Shown here in pieces: positions 10,801 to 22,539 of a DNA stretch of 64,000 bases (position 1 is the stretch's first letter; each line of letters starts with the position of its first letter). A model generated the notes under the pieces. That model saw only the letters and a program-made list of their open reading frames with translations, was not told where the DNA came from and ran no database searches. The translations under genes were made by a program, and so were the position numbers. The stretch is from Sipunculus nudus (taxonomy: Eukaryota > Annelida > Sipuncula > Golfingiida > Sipunculidae), in assembly GCA_026874595.1 (NCBI GenBank), contig CM049306.1:32318019-32382018 (forward strand), written 5' to 3'.

Positions 10801-11143
10801 CAAACACACCCTCACGAAATGGAATGAACGCATATCCCCTTGGGAAGGCAATCATAGTTTGACCAATAAATAACGTTCAATGACAGAAGGTCATTCAAAG
10901 TGAAATTAACATGACTGTTCCTTCACTTGAAGACTTTTTTCGGAACCAGCTTTGCCATTGATAACATACAAAAACATACACAAACACACCCTCACGAAAT
11001 GGAATGAACGCATATCCCCTTGGGAAGGCAATCATAGTTTGACCAATAAATAACGTTCAATGACAGAAGGTCATTCAAAGTGAAATTAACATGACTGTTC
11101 CTTCACTTGAAGACTTTTTTCGGAACCAGCTTTGCCATTGATA
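10792..11143. repeat. Near-perfect 180-bp tandem duplication
   Basis: 10792-10963 and 10972-11143 read the same base for base across about 172 bp at a period of exactly 180. An 8-bp joint differs in part. Identity this high next to otherwise decayed repeats points to a very recent duplication or an assembly artefact. Confidence 0.95.
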
Positions 11144-12290
11144 CGTACATGTTATCAGTTGTCAATTTCAATCCCTTGACACATACATATTTAATACTAG
11201 CTGATCATCCCTATAACCGGGCTTTTTATCGAGGTTTTGGGATTTATTAATTGAGATGAAGAATGTTGGTTCATTTTTTTACTCTGAATATATACAAATA
11301 GTTTTTACATTTATTTTGTGGCACTGTGCTCGTAGAAAGAAATTCATTAATCTGTATATTTACCTTGAAGACCTGGTCAGTGATGTTTTCATTTGCGAAC
11401 CGGAATTTGACGCGGGGGCATTCATCTTTGACTGGTTACATATATCATTAGACGTTTAAACGGTAGATTGATGTAAGATAGCCCGATTAAATCGGAATCA
11501 AAATTATTAAGCCCTGTCATATATGACAAGTCCAAATAATATTGTGTCCGATAAAATCGGGTTATAAAAAATCAGTGCCAAGGGATCAAGAGTCAAATGT
11601 TTTTCACATTGACTGACCATGCAAGTGGGTCCGTGATTTGGTCAAATGTCAGGCCAAACATGCTTATATCCGTCACTGACAGCAGGGGCTATTCATATTC
11701 CTCAACAGACCGGAATCCTGCGCTGTGTAAAAAGAGATCACCGAGCCACGACGCAGGCATTTGTGTCTCTGCCGAAGGCAGTTCGGCTGTGTTTGGGCGG
11801 AACCTTCACGCAATTAAAAAAAAACCAAGCAAAATCACTCTATATTATATATACATTAAAATTGTTTATTCTCAAATCGGCGAGGTCACTGCGGGAACAA
11901 TAATCTTACAAATGAGGTATAGCACGGTGTCATACGCAACGCGGTTTTTTTAGAGAAGATTCGAACCAAAGCGGACCAACTTCCTTCTATAAGTATTAGA
12001 TATGACCTCAAGGAACGCAAGGATATAAGCGCGCGGCTATGCTCGATGTACCTTTCAGACGCTCGGACGCGCCAATTTCTGGTCGTAGGACCCAAAGGTA
12101 TATAATCAAAATTGATAAAAGGATACGATAATTACATTAATCTGAGCTACAAAGTGATGTAGTTAAGTTTTACATTGCCCTTCAACGATTTACATAGATT
12201 CCCTTCCCTTTGGACGCTCAGAAATCCAATGTGACTCTCAGAAATGTTGACCTTCGCGTCCCGAACTCTCCAGTTTGTTTTTATGATGAA
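11144..12290. other. No gene recognised
   Basis: Includes a pair GCCGAAGGC / TTCGGC near 11770 and two diverged CCCGATTAAATCGG-like blocks near 11480 and 11550. No coding sequence is supported. Confidence 0.5.

Positions 12291-12293
<3 letters not shown>

Positions 12294-12371
<78 letters not shown>
12294..12371. repeat. Long (AT)n microsatellite
   Basis: About 39 uninterrupted AT dinucleotides. Both strands are open here only because of the repeat. Confidence 0.97.
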
Positions 12372-12374
<3 letters not shown>

Positions 12375-12467
12375 CAAGTGAATGTTGTTTTTCTTTATCG
12401 TTTTTTCGCTCTGGCCTTGTCTGAAGGCCATAGAGCACTTTACACCGGAGGGTAACTCTACCTTCTA

Positions 12468-12610
12468 TATATATTTATTCATATATATATATATGTGTAT
12501 ATATATGTGTAGATACATGTGTATATATACATGTATATATATGTGTGTGTGTATATATATGTATGTTTGTATATATATTTATGTGTGTAAATATGTATAT
12601 AAATAATATA
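12468..12610. repeat. Degenerate TATATG/TGTATA microsatellite
   Basis: Mixed TA, TG and ATGT dinucleotide-rich stretch. The apparent frames on both strands are artefacts. Confidence 0.9.
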
Positions 12611-13486
12611 CATAAATACTGATTCCACAAACAAATCAGGCTTAACTGGTCAGTATGTAAATTAAAAGAAAAAAAATTAAACAGTTCTTTAGACATATTA
12701 CGGACAATGGAGTCACCGCATTTCGCATTTGTAATGCAAAGAAAATGGTCTCTCTTTCAGTTTGGAATTACATAATGGTTTATCGTTTAAATGCAGATTA
12801 TTTATGAATCTTACTGAATAAAACATCTAGAATATGCAGTTATGATTAAAATAAATCCTGCTTTGAATTGTCTATTGTTAAGCTCAGCGCAGAGGAAAAA
12901 GATATTTCACGGTTAAGAAGACTAAGAATGAGTCCGTAGCGACGACGGTTGCGCTTTTATTCCAGATTCAAATAGTAACTGACCCCGCTGAAGCGGTGGC
13001 TTCGCACCGCCATCTTTACTTTTTGCCACCACACGCGTGGGCATTAGACCACTTTCGTATTCGTTATAGACGTGGACCCTGTCGCTTGCACGTTTGCCAT
13101 CATTTTACAGGTGGGCCGTTGTGTTTTTCCCGGGTGTCTCGGCTTTTCTTGCATTCTGCTTGCCGGTACCTATTAAATCACCAATATTAACATATTGTAT
13201 TTCTGAAGCGTTTGCGAGGACTTCTCATAACTGTTGCTATGTGCAGCCACGATGCCTCTCAGTCGCTTAAAAGTGACTTTGATCATGTAGCCTTTTATTT
13301 CACATATCTAGACCTCAGCCCTTGTTAGGTTAGACAGAACAAAGCGTTGGTGATGAACTTGTACTTTTCACTTATGGTGCTCCTTTAAACCCAGAGCCCG
13401 ATCCTCTTAAATAAAAATATTGGAATCTAAATGTTGATCGACGCTCAATACTTTACTTTTGCATTGCTAACTAGAAACCGCACTCA
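12611..13486. other. No gene recognised
   Basis: Nothing assignable. A moderately GC-rich patch lies near 12980-13150 (GCTGAAGCGGTGGCTTCGC). Confidence 0.5.
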
Positions 13487-13790
13487 AGTGAATGCAAGCC
13501 TCCGCCATACCCTGGTTCATTTGTGGTTCATTAAGTGACTGTATATTTGTGAATATTCCTTGATGACGTTCTTTGATCCGGATCATGCGCCGGATCCACA
13601 CCAACGATCCTGCATTGGCCCATTGCCATAATGCACTGAAAAATTCATGAATTTCCGTTCATGATTGCGTTGAATTGTGAACAGACACAAACACACACAC
13701 AAACACACACATACACGAACGGGAAGAATGCATAGCCTCCTGGATTGTTGGATAAAGTGTAAACGCGCTATGGTACTGTGTGAAGCTATA
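13487..13790 (+). repeat. Dispersed repeat family R, copy 2
   Basis: GAATGCAAGCCTCCGCC, then TTAAGTGACTGTATATTTGTG and GATCCGGATCATG, align with the 10.3-kb copy. It ends in an (AC)-rich tract with ACACAAACACACAC. No SINE is present at the site used in copy 1. Confidence 0.75.
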
Positions 13791-15034
13791 TTCTCTAAAT
13801 TTCTCCTCAAATTTCGTCCTTATAGTGAACCATTCCTTTAACTGTTAATAACCTGTTTATTACAGAGCAAGAAAGTAGAGCGCTAGAACGCCATTTTTTT
13901 CTCTTCTTCGGGTTAGCCTTGCCACGGCTTTAGTAATTATATGTTTGCTACTAAAGTTAGTAAATTAAACGTGATTCCATGTACCGACATACGTAGCTCA
14001 GTGTCAGCTGTTATTGCTAAATGAGTCGGTCAGAGAATCGTAAATTAATCGTATGATTTGCCACCAGGTGGCAGGACCTGTTCTAAGCGGTGCGTCACAG
14101 CAAAAACAAGTTTGATGGCCCTTGCTGTCGGGGGGAAAATTATAACGTTTTGCGAACTATAGGCAGATATCATAATCTTGCATCGATTGGGCCAGTCTAT
14201 AACTTCAGGTTTTCAGTTTCTTTATTTTAGATAATAGCTCACCGTTTACCTTCTTTCTACTCTGCCCATATAATACTTTTTTTTTCATTTCAATCGAAAC
14301 TCCTCACCAACTCCATTTTGTATGTCAAACGTATATTTGAAACAAGCGTTCTTTAACCTCAAGCTGACGGTTATTTGAAATATTTTATCACAAAGTAGTC
14401 CATTTTAAACATTAAAATATTTACTTGTCAACATACAAAGCAAGATTGGAAGATGTGTCTTGTCATTTATATGTTTTCCTTACCTTTTATTTTAAGAATC
14501 ACGGTTATTAGAAGGAATATATTTAAATCGTTCCATATGAACTCTTTTTCCCCCATCATTTGAACAATGCTTGGGACTTAAAAACGCCACTTTGTTCAGA
14601 AATGAAATTAAAAGAAGGCCGCTTAGGGAATGTGGGAAAAAAAATATTACCAGAGCTTCTATAAATACATCATTGGTGTAGATGTGGCGTAGAGCGTACA
14701 TATATGCCATTGAAGCATGTTGGATCAAAGCTGTTTCCGTGCTAATTATATACACATGAATATATTAATCATACGGATGAATGAATTAAGCAACATCTGG
14801 TAAGTAAGCAGAAACGATTTTGAGACAAGAAGTACCGGCCATTCCAACCATTCATAATTGAAAAAAGGTTCGTTTTGGGAAATGCGTATCCACATGTCTT
14901 TTGACATTTATGACGTCACGCCTATGCTCTTCCTGGTCCGCAGTGCCATTTCAAATATTTATTCAAATATTGAAACAATATTTATGATGTATATGGCAGG
15001 TCTTCATATGACGTTTATCTAAACAGGACATATG
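13791..15034. other. No gene recognised
   Basis: Low-complexity AT-rich DNA apart from the CTCF-like site at 14061. An 87-codon minus-strand frame (14755-14492) shows no family features. Confidence 0.5.
14061..14074 (+). promoter_or_regulatory. CTCF-like motif
   Basis: CCACCAGGTGGCAG fits the known bilaterian CTCF core consensus CCACNAGGTGGCAG exactly. Function is inferred from the motif alone. Confidence 0.35.
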
Positions 15035-15300
15035 GCGTATGTTAAAGGGACCTACCCACATGTTAACATGTTATTATTATGTTAATAATACATATCATGT
15101 AGAGTTTTATCTTTGCAAGATTAAGAGATCTGCCAATATTTCGTTCTTAAATCGTTTGCTTACCCCTATACACATGTGAGAAAAAGCTTAAACCGGGCGC
15201 AAACATTGCAATATACATAAACATAGCGGGCTCGCCACCCATTAGTCGAATCGAGCAACTTCACAAATCAAGATATTTAAGCTTCCAACGCGTATACACG
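15035..15300 (+). repeat. Dispersed repeat family E, copy 1
   Basis: GGGACCTA..CA, AATATTTCGTTCT, GCA..CATTGCA..ATAAACATAGC and AGCTTCCAA occur in the same order at 50.0-50.2 kb. Moderately diverged pair with no coding potential. Confidence 0.55.
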
Positions 15301-15417
15301 CATGCATATGCCGCACGCTTTGATCTCTCAGGGAAGCGATTAAAGGCCTACTTCCACCCTCTGGGTGTTTTTGCATATATGAAAGGTATGAACCTACAAA
15401 TAGAATTGATGTAAAAA

Positions 15418-15650
15418 TTACTGACATTGGGGAGCTACTATCCGTGATAGGAACGAATATGTGAACAGAGTCCTGGGAGCCCCCTGAAAAAGTTGAGACA
15501 GCCCTTGGGACGTGTGTGACGTCACAACCAGAACCCCGGTTGCGCGTCCACGTGGTTTCAGCAAGGCCGACGGGTCGATCTGTTCAAGCGAGGCGGAGGA
15601 ATCATCGTAAGATGACAATGTTTGAGCCACGTTAAAGGAGAATAAAGCGG
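15418..15650 (-). repeat. Dispersed repeat family D, copy 1
   Basis: Contains GTTCTGGTTGTGACGTCACA on the minus strand, identical over 20 bases to 19069-19088, and flanking homology continues in CCGG and CCTTGG/CCAAGG blocks. The palindrome TGTGACGTCACA includes a full CRE (TGACGTCA). Confidence 0.55.
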
Positions 15651-15770
15651 CAAATTTAGATCTGTAGATTTATGGCAACTTCGACATTAGCCTCATGTAA
15701 TTCTGGGCCCTGTATACGTTGTTAGAAACAGAAGTCGGTGACACAGACAGCGGCCGCTGCAGGTAGTGTC

Positions 15771-16221
15771 TATCCGCACGACCGTCGTGCGGATTAGCTT
15801 TCTTATCCGCACGACAGCCATGTGTTTTCCCATATATATTCCCTAAATATATTTTAAATTTTCATAAAATAATTACTTCAAGTATCAGAGGAATTATAAT
15901 TTTGGGGAAATTAATACAAAACAGAACTCATTTACAGAAATAAACATACCACAAAGAAACTTACTATGACAGCTGGCCAAGGAACATTCGTGTAAAAGGC
16001 CCGGTCAAGGCTTTTCAAGTGCACTGATTGTGTCTAACTTGTAACTTTATGCAAGTATTAAGTTTACGTTAATAACCCAACATCTAAAACTTTTAAATAG
16101 TTCTGTTGTGCTGAGGTGTCTGTTACCAGCCATATTGTTAGAAGTGGTTGGGTTTTATATTATTATATGAGAGGCTGTCGTGCGGATTGTTGTTCTTATC
16201 GGCACGACGGTCGTGCCGATA
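15771..16221. mobile_element. Foldback MITE with nested palindromes
   Basis: Each end is about 48 bp and is the inverted complement of the other apart from a few changes. Each end also contains its own hairpin: ATCCGCACGAC/GTCGTGCGGAT on the left (15772-15794) and ATCGGCACGAC/GTCGTGCCGAT on the right (16198-16220). A third ATCCGCACGACAGCC block and its complement lie just inside. TA is found at both outer edges, consistent with a TA target duplication. The roughly 350-bp interior is AT-rich and non-coding. Confidence 0.8.
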
Positions 16222-16970
16222 GCATTGGCCGTCGGCATCTTGTACTACTCTACATTTTCTTGCTCTAAATATAATATAACTGAATAATCTCATTATTTTG
16301 ATAATAATCACCAGATTGAGAATATCCCTTAAAATTCCCACAGACTACATCCTCGATTTTGTACAGCCGTTCACTTCGTCACTGGAATCAAACCTGTTGG
16401 CGTGTTGGCTTGCAGCGGCGGCCAAGGCTATCGGCAGTGATTCCTTGATTTGGTCGAGTTTGTTCAATATCGCTCGCGACGCTTTGCAATAGCCTAAAGT
16501 TTGTTGTTGTTATAACAACAATGTTGTGACTGGCGCCGTGGTGGCATATTTTGATTCTGCAAAAATCAGCTGATAAGCAACTTTGTTTTGTCGTATGAAT
16601 GAAGCGCTGGTCCTTTCTTTTTATCATAATTTATACATACGTGCTTCATAATCAGAAATGCAAAATTGGTTGTTTTTACATTGATAAGCGCTTTTTTTTT
16701 TTGTTTAGCAGTAGTATTACTATATATACTTTTCGTAAAGCGAGTTTTTACTTGGCAAGCCTAATCTCATAAATACATGTAACCTTATAGTACCACACAC
16801 GGGGCTAGTCTGAAATGAAGCTGTTACGTACCATACCCATCCCGATGAAGAGCACTGGTACTAATTTTTAAGTACTGCCCCCTCCGACCCATCATCATGG
16901 AAATGATACATACATTTGATTATTTATATAATTTACACTAATTCCTTTTATAATTCAATAAATATAAATA
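16222..16970. other. No gene recognised
   Basis: Contains an 18-bp perfect palindrome TTGTTGTTATAACAACAA at 16504-16521. Otherwise nothing assignable. Confidence 0.5.
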
Positions 16971-16971
16971 T

Positions 16972-16973
16972 AA

Positions 16974-17060
<87 letters not shown>
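16972..17060. repeat. (TA)n(GA)n compound microsatellite
   Basis: TA run to 17020 followed by GA run to 17060. The same compound order is seen at 49.93 kb. Confidence 0.95.
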
Positions 17061-17065
<5 letters not shown>

Positions 17066-17802
17066 TCAATTTGAAATAAATAATACAAAGCATGAAATTC
17101 ATATTTTTAAATGAATTATGAAAGAGTCGTGTTTCATTATAAAAAAAATCACACACACAGTGACATTATAATTATACACAGTATATATGTATGATACAGT
17201 TCTGTATATAACACTCCACCAGACGGAAAGCCCCATGGCTATTATTAATCTGTTTTATGTTGGCAATGTTATAGGTAAAGTTCTTGCCATACTGCCTCAG
17301 CTAGGCTTTACTTGTGCAAATAAAAATATACAAGCAAGATTTTAAGAATAATTGCTCTGTTTTTGTTTTGGCTGATGTAAAATCGTTTATCTTGATTTCA
17401 GGGGTACTTTTAGTATCCTCCAATTTAAGAATTGTGTACTATATGAAAAACAAAAAATGTGTCCAGAAGCCATACTTTCCAGTTATAATACTCTGCATGA
17501 TAGCAGATTTAATTCGAAGAAAAGTAAATTTACAATAAATTATCATTCAAAATTATACAAAATTACCCATATGTTGTCTTTGGTAAGGTTGATCAGTATG
17601 TGTATAGGTATATTTGGATACTTCAGCCAGTGTATCATCTGAAGGTTCAAGTGTAACATCTTTGAGTGCAATATGGCAAACCATACCAACAAGGGAGGAG
17701 AGAGACTGCTGAAACAGATTTGGAGTTCTCTTTATGGCTGACTGGGTAATTGATTTGATATTTTGTTATATACATACTAAAAGTGTCTATCTTTATATAT
17801 CT

Positions 17803-17833
<31 letters not shown>

Positions 17834-18958
17834 CCAATTTACATGTATACACGTTATATATTCATATTTTATATACAAGTATACATAACTAAATTTACAT
17901 ACTTATTACATTTTAAACAAACGTCTTGAATTATATGTATGCGTGTGTGTGTGTGTGTGCTCACTTGGCATGGAATTTGTTTTGTGTTATGAAACAAATG
18001 GATAAAACATTGCTTATCACATTTTATACAACAAATACTCATTTTTAAAACAGTATAACATTTGATCATTACAGAAACTTAAAATAAAACTTAAAAAAAG
18101 TTCAAACAGAGTGGAAATATCCCCAAACCATTTACAACACACACGTTTAATGTTAGGAAGCCATTCCGAAGCCTATATTTTTTATATTATTTAGGCACAG
18201 AATTAAAATATGCTGAAATGCATGGTATATTTTTTTAAATTGTTAATTGTCTGAAATTTCAAAATATTTGAAATATTATAATGAATTATTTTGATTATTG
18301 TCAACAATAAGGAGTAACGATTTTTAACGTGGGTTTATTTTTTTAGAATCCTATTAATTGTTTCTTCAATGTTAATGCCTTTACTGAGGCACCATGCACC
18401 GAGCTTTACGTGACCCCTTTGGTCATATGTGTCTTGAAACTTGTAAAAAAAGTCCAAAAAATAAAAAAATAAAGTTTTTATCATTTACAAGCGTTCAAAC
18501 ACATTTAATAATAAATTGATTGATTGATCAGTTTGGTATTATTAAATTTACACGAGCAACAAGCAACTATATATGTTGTTTGTCATATAACACGTCGCTT
18601 GAAATCCGGATACGGCGTCAGTGCAGACTGCGTGGTGCCAGCTCCCAACGTGTCAAGGCCGAGTCGGGGAATAACAGGTGCAAAGTTGAAGACTAAGAGA
18701 TACAGGAGTTGTAAAAATGAAAAACAGCATTATTTCCTAGTTAGCAGCCTACGCATGTACGGGATATTGAGTCAAAAGTGACAACAAAGGTGACTAAAAA
18801 GGTAAAGTCCGTCCGCACCCTCATGTCGGTGGCCAAACCTGGGGAATCACCTTCCCAGATCATGCCCGGCCGGGTCCAGTTCGGCCTCTTCTGTAAAGGA
18901 AATCCTGTCCATTTGGCACGAACATGTGGCTTATACACTTGCTAAAATATGATAAAGC
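17061..18958. other. No gene recognised
   Basis: AT-rich, with (AC)n(AT)n at about 17803-17833 and a short (GT)n near 17942. The GC-richer stretch 18600-18920 has open frames on both strands but no recognisable domain or consistent splice structure. Confidence 0.5.
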
Positions 18959-18959
18959 T

Positions 18960-19190
18960 CACACCATCACCCTTGATGTCACTGCTCAACCCGACGACGC
19001 AGTACTTTGGCATATTTTCCCCAGATCGCGTTAAACTCAACTGATGCCATAACAATACCGCCCGGTGTGTTCTGGTTGTGACGTCACAATCGCCTTGGCC
19101 AGGACGCTGCTGTTTGGCTTGGGGCCCCTGAGTAGGGTGGATTACGGGTCTTTCGATTTAAATTTTAACGGTTAAGTGCGCAAAGCTTGA
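18960..19190 (+). repeat. Dispersed repeat family D, copy 2
   Basis: Shares the 20-base block around TGTGACGTCACA (19077-19088) with the minus-strand copy at 15.5 kb, plus weaker flanking similarity. Confidence 0.5.
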
Positions 19191-20940
19191 TCGTATTACA
19201 CCATAATTTATACATATACATGTAAATGACTAAACCTTCAGTAGTATTTCATTTATTTTTTTTTCATGGAGGTAGGCCTTTAAAAACGCATACGTATAGT
19301 ACCGGACGGGGAAATTCCAAAGGTTGACGTCAGTGATAGGGTAATCTTCAGGCAGATGACTTCTCCACTCATGCAGCTCTATAGTATAGGCCCGTTATTT
19401 TGCTGCATATGTTTACGTACCGCATACATATACGTATTAATGGAATTATAGGCGTCAATTTTCTAGCTGCATACGCAACGTACCGCATACGCATGTATGG
19501 AATGCCAGCTAAAGACTGGGGATAAACTTGGAATGAGTAAAATGAAGTATTAAAGTGAGATAAAACGCATTTTATTGCACATGTTTACATGTAACTTTCA
19601 CCATGTTCGGGGTATATACAGAATCGTATATATTTAGAAAAGGAGGCCGCAGCATCATGACACAAGAAAACAGGCGGGGAGAGCTAGTTGGCTCTATACG
19701 TAACATGGCATGAAAAATATAAAGATGAACCAGGCGGTTGACACAAAATCCGGCAGGCTCCAGTTTTCGTTATTGAGCATAAATTTTCTGTCTTTTATCT
19801 TTTCGTCGAAGTAGTGGGAGTGTGCACGCCTGCGCCCTTCTGAAACCGTCACAGCAAATTAGCTGAGTTTACGCCACATTTCTTATCGTTAATAACCAAG
19901 CAATTGGTGGAATTTTATGATATTCGTTTGTTTGACCTTAACTCACAAAGGAAATTAATAGGGCTGTCCTAATTGAAATAATGTTCGTGTTCGCCCCTTG
20001 GTATTTATAAATAATGACTGTTACCCGACGTTATAACGGCCCTCCCAGCACCACGCAATCATAAAAAAAATTAATGGCAGCATCATAAAATAAATATGGT
20101 ATTTTAATCGATATTTAACAAAGCGCGTTAGCTTATAATAACATGGTTCCCAATCTATTCCAGGACCATAAAATATGATTGGATAACAGGCTCTCGCTAG
20201 ACTATAAAAAACTGAAAAAATCATAATAAAAACAATCCGTATAGGCTACCCGTTGTAAGTCTTATTGAATAAGGCACTATAAACTCGAGAAATAGTGAGG
20301 TTCTTGAATACCTGAAAGGAGTCATCTGTGGAAATATCAAATACCTGTATCTCTGGTTTATATATACCACCAGCCTTGAGTATTGGCTGAGAAAGTGGGC
20401 GTTTTCAATTATGCTCCCCCAGTTTGGCGTAGATGATCTACAGAGCAATATGAGCCAGGATTGATTCCTTATAATACCAAGTGATTGCTTCGCTCCTGCA
20501 GCGGACATGGCAACGACATGTTGAGATGCTCTCAAAGCAAGAGATACTGCCCATCGCTGCATATAATAACTTTGTCTTACCGCCCGCGCATTATATGAAG
20601 CCGCTCTATATCAACTACCTATGTTCTGTTATAATCGGGCTTGTGGGTCAAGACGTCTATAATGCTTTGGGTCTGCTTATCAACTGACCTGTTTAGGTCA
20701 GTAATATGCCTGTGCAGGTTCCCGTGATTTTATAATTTAATTATTAGTGTAGTATCTTCCTAGACGTTATTAAGAGAATTATATGGGGACGGTTGCGAAT
20801 TCTAGCACAGAGCTGTGCAGGCCTATTCTCTTCATATTAAAATTAAAAACAGATTTTTGGCTCATCACCGTGAAGTTGAATAACTCGAAGGCCCTTTTCA
20901 TCAGCAAATAAACTGTAAAAACTTCCCTTTGTACTGCCCG
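19191..20940. other. No gene recognised
   Basis: A cluster of CGCATACG/CGTACCGCATACG-like blocks lies at 19280-19500. Short frames near 20.0-20.7 kb on both strands show no family features. Confidence 0.5.
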
Positions 20941-20949
20941 GTAATTCCC

Positions 20950-21285
20950 TTTGTAGTGTCTCGTCTCACTAAGTTATTGATAACAACTGCCTCTGCTAGG
21001 AGGGTACGCGTTCATCCCCCTGTGTGTGAACGCAATTCCATGATATTAATGGGCTTGCGGATATGTGCCGTTGAAGAATCGATCAGATATTAGTGTGGAT
21101 CGGCACAAAATCCAGATTCAGGAATGTCATGAAGGAATATTCACAAATGGTAGGTCACTTATTAACATTATAATATGTGCCGAATAAGCTAATGCAAACA
21201 CGGTTTTGGGAACATTCCACAATAGGGTCCCCATATGGCGGAGACTTGCATTCCTAAGAATGCAGATTTCTCTCTTTTTTTTTTA
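20950..21285 (-). repeat. Dispersed repeat family R, copy 3
   Basis: In the minus orientation it reproduces the R blocks: GGAATATTCACAAATG, TGCCGAATAAGCTAATGCAAACA, then CGGAGACTTGCATTCCTAAGA. It lies about 360 bp upstream of a solo LTR. The same order (R minus, then LTR plus) is seen at 60 kb. Confidence 0.7.
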
Positions 21286-21646
21286 TAAAACAGTCGCTGT
21301 TAGAAATGTGGTTTTAACAGATATACTGTAACAATATAATCAGTCTGAGCAAGTTATTTAAAAGGCGTGTTTCAAAGTGTGTTTTGATATATATGCAACA
21401 GATTTAGAAAGCATTACTGTAAGCAACTTTTTTATAATGGCACAGATTTACTGAGATCACCCATCTGGTAAATCAAGAAAAGTTCATGGCACGATACAGG
21501 AATCACGAACATTTCATCTACATACAAATAAAACTTACGTTCATGTCCATTGGTAAATATATTTACAATGTGATAAGAAATTTTCAATTTAAAATATAAA
21601 TTGAAATAAAAAAAACGAAAATTTTCTTAATAAACAATTAAACTAT

Positions 21647-22535
21647 TGTTACAGACGAGTCTTTCATTGTGCGCTGTTGACCTTCTGATTCGTGTTTGGC
21701 TCAAGCCCTGGGCGTTGCTAAGCTACAGCGTTCCTTGTTCTAGCTGGCCGGGTGCAGCCCACGTGTAAACACAGCGGTCATGCTAGTCTTGGGATTTCTC
21801 GCCTGGCCGAGCCGGGCCGGCCCACGTGTGAACCCTGATATGTAGAAACACAGCAATCGTTGTTCTAGATGTGTCCTGTAACGTGTGTACTATTGGGTTC
21901 TCTGGATTGTTCGAGGAATGGAAAGTTCTCGGCTGGAGGTGAAAAGTTATAAATAAGGGGCTGTGTTTTAGAGCCAGGAGAGAGGAGAGAAATATTCCAG
22001 CGGACACAGAAGAGTGTAAGTAAGTTGTGGACCTTTTCCGACAAGTGCGGCAGTTATAGATTTACTTCTCATTTTGTGACGGATCTTATATAGTCTTCAG
22101 TTTGCTTTCGGGATTATAACAAGAACTTCACTTTTGGATTACAACGGATTGATTTTATGAATGAACTGGACTGTTATTTTCTGAGAAGATTTATGTGAAC
22201 TATTCATCTGGGTTGTACGTTATAAAGGACTTGTTGTCGCTGTGACAGTGGTGGTATTCAGGTACTGTACATTTTATTTATATACTTGTATTGATTTGCT
22301 GTTGTACTGTTGCTATACTGTGAAATTGTATTGATTTAGTGTATTGTAATGTTAGGATTGTTTTAAGAATAAATTATAATTATTTGTTAACAAAAAAAAA
22401 AACACTGACTTCTTTATTCATTCCCCTAGACATTTCACGCTGCCTAGTGTTACAGAATCTGATTTTTTTTTATCTCCATTACAAAATTTATGTTCATCAT
22501 GCATACGTGATCTGTTGATACAAGGTTCCGTAACA
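21647..22535 (+). mobile_element. Solo LTR, copy 1 (889 bp)
   Basis: Starts TGTTACAG and ends GGTTCCGTAACA, giving short inverted termini with TG..CA ends. The 4-bp duplication CTAT lies at 21643-21646 and 22536-22539. Inside is a plausible polymerase II promoter with TATAAATA at 21948-21955 and a polyadenylation-type AATAAA at 22368-22373, the layout expected of U3-R-U5. It aligns over most of its length with 60424-61263 and in part with 38111-38624. No gag, pol or primer-binding site is found next to it, so it is a solo LTR left by recombination. A Ty3/Gypsy- or BEL-like origin fits the 4-bp duplication but is not proven. Confidence 0.9.
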
Positions 22536-22539
22536 CTAT

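Noticed and set aside
12147-12696. Open frames on both strands rich in YIYIY
   Set aside because: Pure translations of TA/TG dinucleotide repeats.
18524-18938. GC-richer opposed frames as exons
   Set aside because: Two strands open at once with no recognisable domain. Splice sites could not be supported.
20021-20687. Opposed frames near 20.0-20.7 kb as a gene
   Set aside because: Frames overlap on opposite strands, and neither shows a domain, splice signals or biased codon use.
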